Positions 54,233 to 56,228 of a stretch of 56,228 nucleotides of DNA are shown piece by piece (positions within the stretch are counted from its first letter, which is position 1; each line of letters begins with the position of its first letter). The translations under genes were made by a program, and so were the position numbers. The notes beneath the pieces were generated by a model, which saw only the letters and a list, made by a program, of their open reading frames with translations, was not told where the DNA came from and did no database searches. Origin of the DNA: Desulfonatronospira sp. (GTDB taxonomy: Bacteria; Desulfobacterota; Desulfovibrionia; Desulfovibrionales; Desulfonatronovibrionaceae); contig SLDX01000036.1 in the NCBI GenBank assembly GCA_007125075.1, forward strand, positions 1-56,228, read 5' to 3'.

Positions 54233-54465
54233 TACTTACTCCTCTTTGATTATTCTTAATATAATTCTGAACACCTAAAAATAAGTGTCAACAGCATTGT
54301 ATTTATTGAGAAAAGACAAACCTGTATTTTTTAAATATTTTAAAAGGAGCAGACATAGAAAGATGTTACGTTTTTATCTCATTCTGCACCTTTTTTTCTC
54401 ATTACATTTGTCTACCTGTCCTGAAGGAGAAACCCCGAAATATGTTCCTGATCTTGTAACCATGA

Positions 54466-54500
54466 CCCCTTAATCCTGATCCCTTAATCCTTATCCTGTT
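54466..54500. repeat. Heptad repeat tract, locus 4
   Basis: Tandem imperfect units of CTTAATCCTGATCC type, related to the tracts at 34970, 47187 and 52740. Confidence 0.6.
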
Positions 54501-54606
54501 TGCCAGTTTGTCCCATAATGTGCCGCACGCCCGAAATAAAACAAATCAGGAGCAATATAACAGCTGCCGTTCAATTTTTCATTGGCAGGTTACAACCAGG
54601 TCTTGT

Positions 54607-54623
54607 CACACAAATTCGACACA
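54607..54623 (+). promoter_or_regulatory. Half-match to the TGTGT-N7-ACACA palindrome
   Basis: The 3' half reads AAATTCGACACA, close to AGATTTGACACA at 14358-14369, but the 5' half is CACAC rather than TGTGT. It lies 45 bp before the -24 element at 54669, closer than usual for an enhancer. Confidence 0.35.
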
Positions 54624-54668
54624 ATTTTTAATCACGGCTTGCCTGAATCAACACTTAACTTTTTTGTT

Positions 54669-54684
54669 TGGCATACACATTGCT
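54669..54684 (+). promoter_or_regulatory. Sigma-54 promoter (-24/-12) of the 93-residue protein gene
   Basis: TGGCAT, five bases, TTGCT: correct spacing and near-consensus. Transcription should begin near 54696, about 50 bases before the ATG at 54746, which has AAGGAGGG upstream. The same promoter class drives the DUF4168 gene. Confidence 0.82.
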
Positions 54685-54745
54685 TGTTTAAATATTTAGT
54701 ATCCAAACAACAGCAAATTTTTAACAATTTAAGGAGGGTATTAAG

Positions 54746-55027
54746 ATGTTTTTTCAAATCGGCAGACAGCTGCTGAGTGTGTTCTTTGCCATTATGTTAG
54801 TGCTGGGCACTGGTTTTTCAGTATACGCAGGTGATGTTAATGAAGCAGACGAGCGCCGCAATGATGTCAAGGAATACAAGCCGGAAAAAGAGAAAGAACA
54901 TGGTATGGAGCGTGCTCCTGAAAGGGAGTACGATACTGAAAAGGAATATGATACTGAAAGGGAGTATGACCCGGAAAGCAATTACGGACCTGAAGAAGAC
55001 GATGATTATGAGAATCCATTCAATTAA
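54746..55027 (+). CDS. Small exported acidic protein with repeats
   Basis: A 93-residue precursor with a signal peptide (about 1-28, cleaved near VYA-GD). The mature part is short and very charged, with Glu/Asp/Arg/Lys repeats of EREYDTEKEYDTEREYDPE type. No family recognised; such sequences are disordered and may bind cations or other proteins. AAGGAGGG lies before the ATG. Driven by the sigma-54 promoter at 54669; a hairpin follows. Confidence 0.72.
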   Translation: MFFQIGRQLLSVFFAIMLVLGTGFSVYAGDVNEADERRNDVKEYKPEKEKEHGMERAPEREYDTEKEYDTEREYDPESNYGPEEDDDYENPFN

Positions 55028-55071
55028 CTGCTGGGATTCATCAAATCCGGTTGATCTGAATCTAAACTTAT

Positions 55072-55110
55072 AAGGCCCTTCCGGCACAAGGCGCTCGAAA
55101 GGCCTTTTAC
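55072..55110 (+). terminator. Terminator-like hairpin after the 93-residue gene
   Basis: Arms AAGGCCCTTC and GAAAGGCCTT pair with one mismatch and are followed by TTTTAC. It may limit read-through into the next lipoprotein gene. Confidence 0.65.
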
Positions 55111-55147
55111 TCGTCAGCAAACCTGAATAATAAGGAGGTATTAGTTT

Positions 55148-55378
55148 ATGTGGCTTAAAGGTATAATTTTCACCCTGGCAATGGTCCTTATGCTGGGTTT
55201 TTCCCTGGGTTGCGAAACCGAACCCGAAGACCCCTGGGAAGAACCTGGGCCCCCGCCCCCGGAAGAACCTGCACCGCCCCCGGGCGAACCTGCTCCTCCG
55301 CGTGACGAACCGGCTCCTGAAAACTATGGGCCGGCTGAAGAAAACAACGCTGAACCGCAAGATGAACGCAGGTTCTAG
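55148..55378 (+). CDS. Proline/glutamate-rich lipoprotein, paralogue of the 17941 gene
   Basis: A 76-residue precursor: signal with GFSLGC (Cys22 as lipid site), then a Pro-rich acidic chain (PPPPEEPAPPPGEPAPP). The first 22 residues match the 17941 product almost one for one (MWLKG, LGFSLGCE). AAGGAGG lies 12 bases before the ATG. Probably expressed from the sigma-54 transcript with partial read-through of the hairpin at 55072. Function unknown. Confidence 0.82.
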   Translation: MWLKGIIFTLAMVLMLGFSLGCETEPEDPWEEPGPPPPEEPAPPPGEPAPPRDEPAPENYGPAEENNAEPQDERRF

Positions 55379-55382
55379 AACA

Positions 55383-55431
55383 ATTGCCCTCCGTATTGCA
55401 TTCGTACTTAGCGAATCAATAAGGAGGGCAA
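55383..55431. repeat. Inverted repeat between lipoprotein and chaB
   Basis: Arms ATTGCCCTCC (55383-55392) and GGAGGGCAAT (55422-55431). The second arm includes a GGAGG that lies 20 bases before the chaB ATG, too far for normal use. The structure could be a terminator of the lipoprotein gene. Confidence 0.5.
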
Positions 55432-55446
55432 TATTATTTTACAACT

Positions 55447-55674
55447 ATGCCCTACGGAAACAATTCAGAGCTTCCTGATCAGATTAAAGAAAACCTTCCT
55501 GATCACGCACAAACTATATACCGAAAAGCTTTCAATTCTGCCTGGGAACAGTATGATTCCCCGGAAAAACGCAGGAGCAGTTCAGACAGGGAAGAAACAG
55601 CGCACCGCGTTGCCTGGTCAGCTGTGAAGAATGTTTATAAGAAAAATCATTCCGGACAGTGGGTGCGCAGATGA
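55447..55674 (+). CDS. chaB: ChaB-family protein
   Basis: A 75-residue protein matching ChaB: LPDQIKENLPDHAQTIYRKAFNSAWEQY, then EETAHRVAWSAVKNVYKK. ChaB is a small protein first linked to the ChaA cation transporter; its biochemical role is uncertain. No ChaA gene is in the window. There is no good ribosome site at normal distance; the start is the only Met in frame. Confidence 0.85.
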   Translation: MPYGNNSELPDQIKENLPDHAQTIYRKAFNSAWEQYDSPEKRRSSSDREETAHRVAWSAVKNVYKKNHSGQWVRR

Positions 55675-55742
55675 CTGAAAAGCTCCAATAGATGATTCAC
55701 GAAAAAAAGAATTGCAGGTTAAAGTTTAAACCGGAAGAAATT

Positions 55743-55772
55743 AGCCTCTCCAGATAAAAATCCGGAGAGGCT
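55743..55772. terminator. Hairpin between chaB and the PA2779-like gene
   Basis: Arms AGCCTCTCC (55743-55751) and GGAGAGGCT (55764-55772). On the minus strand it is followed by AATTTCTTC, a weak T run, so it may end the PA2779-like transcript. Confidence 0.5.
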
Positions 55773-55959
55773 GGTGGAGGATTAGGGACAGGAAAAATTC
55801 GCCAATGCTTATACAATCAGTTGAACTCTTGTATCGTTTTCAGGCAACATTTTCAAGTTGATTTTTATCCAAAATCGAACAGCCGCAACCAACAACCGGT
55901 CATTTTAATCTGAAGTCAAATCGATGAAACAAAGACTTATAAACCTTAAAGCCCCAGAA

Positions 55960-56228
55960 CTACTGAACCACGACCCTTCTATCGGTAACATGAAGAATTA
56001 AGAGAACCAGCAGGACAACTACCAGAGCTCCGATTACAAAGCCTATTGCCGCGCCGCCGATTTCATCTGAAAGCGAAGCCAGCTGATGCAGCTGCTTATC
56101 ATCAAGGGCTTCCATCCTGGCCATTACTTCTTCCTGTGAAAGGCCGTAATCTTTAAGACGCTGGGCAACGACCTTATGTTCAAGAGCCGCTCTGATAGAT
56201 TCAATTTTTTCAGACCGCTCCAACGCTG
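55960..56228 (-). CDS. PA2779-like protein, truncated by the window edge
   Basis: The open frame runs to the right edge without a stop; a TTG at 56223 is only a possible start, so the N-terminus is probably outside. The visible 87 residues show the PA2779 C-terminal pattern: LKDYGLSQEEVMARMEALDDKQLHQLASLSDEI, followed by one membrane helix (AAIGFVIGALVVVLLVLLILHV). PA2779 proteins lie in the envelope and are of unknown function. Confidence 0.7.
   Translation of the reverse strand, partial: ALERSEKIESIRAALEHKVVAQRLKDYGLSQEEVMARMEALDDKQLHQLASLSDEIGGAAIGFVIGALVVVLLVLLILHVTDRRVVVQ

Larger units (their letters stand above)
54233..54745. other. Intergenic region with promoter and repeats
   Basis: Divergent promoters for the EB_dh-like gene (minus) and the small protein at 54746 (plus). 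It holds a heptad repeat tract (54466-54500), a half-palindrome (54607) and a sigma-54 promoter (54669). A 36-codon frame from 54363 has a weak ribosome site and ends in the repeat; I do not support it as a gene. Confidence 0.6.

Noticed and set aside
54363-54473. Short frame with a hydrophobic start before the second sigma-54 module
   Set aside because: The ribosome site is too far and the frame ends in the heptad repeat; no homologue is recognised.
1-56228. tRNA, rRNA, CRISPR arrays, transposases or phage genes
   Set aside because: None recognised; the repeated elements found are short intergenic tracts, not spacer-repeat arrays.

Overview
This 56.2-kb window looks like a chromosomal segment of an anaerobic, Gram-negative deltaproteobacterial-type organism. 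A sulfate reducer of the Desulfovibrionales, possibly a salt-tolerant one, is my best guess by inference. The evidence is the cbpA/dnaJ-cbpM-clpB heat-shock operon order, an aldehyde:ferredoxin oxidoreductase with its own polyferredoxin, a corrinoid/tetrahydrofolate methyltransferase operon, a sulfide-type Thi4 thiazole synthase, two NtrC-type two-component systems with sigma-54 promoters, and many lipoprotein or periplasmic proteins. No rRNA, tRNA, CRISPR array, phage or insertion sequence was seen.

Layout. 0.4-14.1 kb is mostly minus-strand housekeeping and stress genes: htpX, an HD-domain protein (plus strand), hemC, a thioesterase, a DUF1786 protein, clpB-cbpM-cbpA, thi4 under a TPP riboswitch with a leader terminator, an Fe/Mn superoxide dismutase, a PPC/DUF296 protein with a 49-codon gene in front of it, and an nfeD-like / bile-acid-transporter-like / Sel1-repeat cluster. 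14.4-18.2 kb holds a histidine kinase and an NtrC-type activator. Just downstream, a near-consensus sigma-54 promoter drives a DUF4168 protein and a proline-rich lipoprotein. 18.5-23.8 kb has a 1047-residue PHP-like/membrane protein of unknown family and an AsmA protein. 24.1-36.2 kb contains dtd-panB, a stand-alone CULT (cereblon-type) domain protein, an M23 peptidase, a YkgJ-type protein and an unknown anchored protein. It also holds a fused MrfA-MrfB-like helicase/exonuclease directly behind a second NtrC two-component system, and an aminotransferase.

36.4-39.2 kb is a polyferredoxin-AOR-nitroreductase operon. 41.2-52.3 kb is a methyl-transfer locus: a corrinoid protein, two MttB-superfamily methyltransferases without an amber codon, a hydantoinase-like ASKHA protein, a double-ACT protein, a RACo-type corrinoid activator, a methyltetrahydrofolate methyltransferase, a DUF1638 protein and a SAM-dependent methyltransferase resembling sarcosine/dimethylglycine methyltransferases. 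A 46-bp palindromic terminator closes it. Together these could take methyl groups from a quaternary or tertiary amine, such as glycine betaine, into the folate pool, while the last gene could run the reverse (betaine-forming) reaction. The substrate is inferred, not shown.

52.3-56.2 kb carries a ribbon-helix-helix protein, an ethylbenzene-dehydrogenase-like heme protein, and a second sigma-54-driven module. That module has an acidic secreted protein, a paralogue of the 18-kb lipoprotein and chaB; a PA2779-like protein runs off the end. The most interesting system here is the apparent regulatory circuit joining the 14-18 kb and 54-55 kb regions: a kinase, an NtrC activator, a TGTGT-N7-ACACA palindrome before the kinase gene and before the first sigma-54 promoter, a half-site before the second, and paralogous small envelope proteins as targets.
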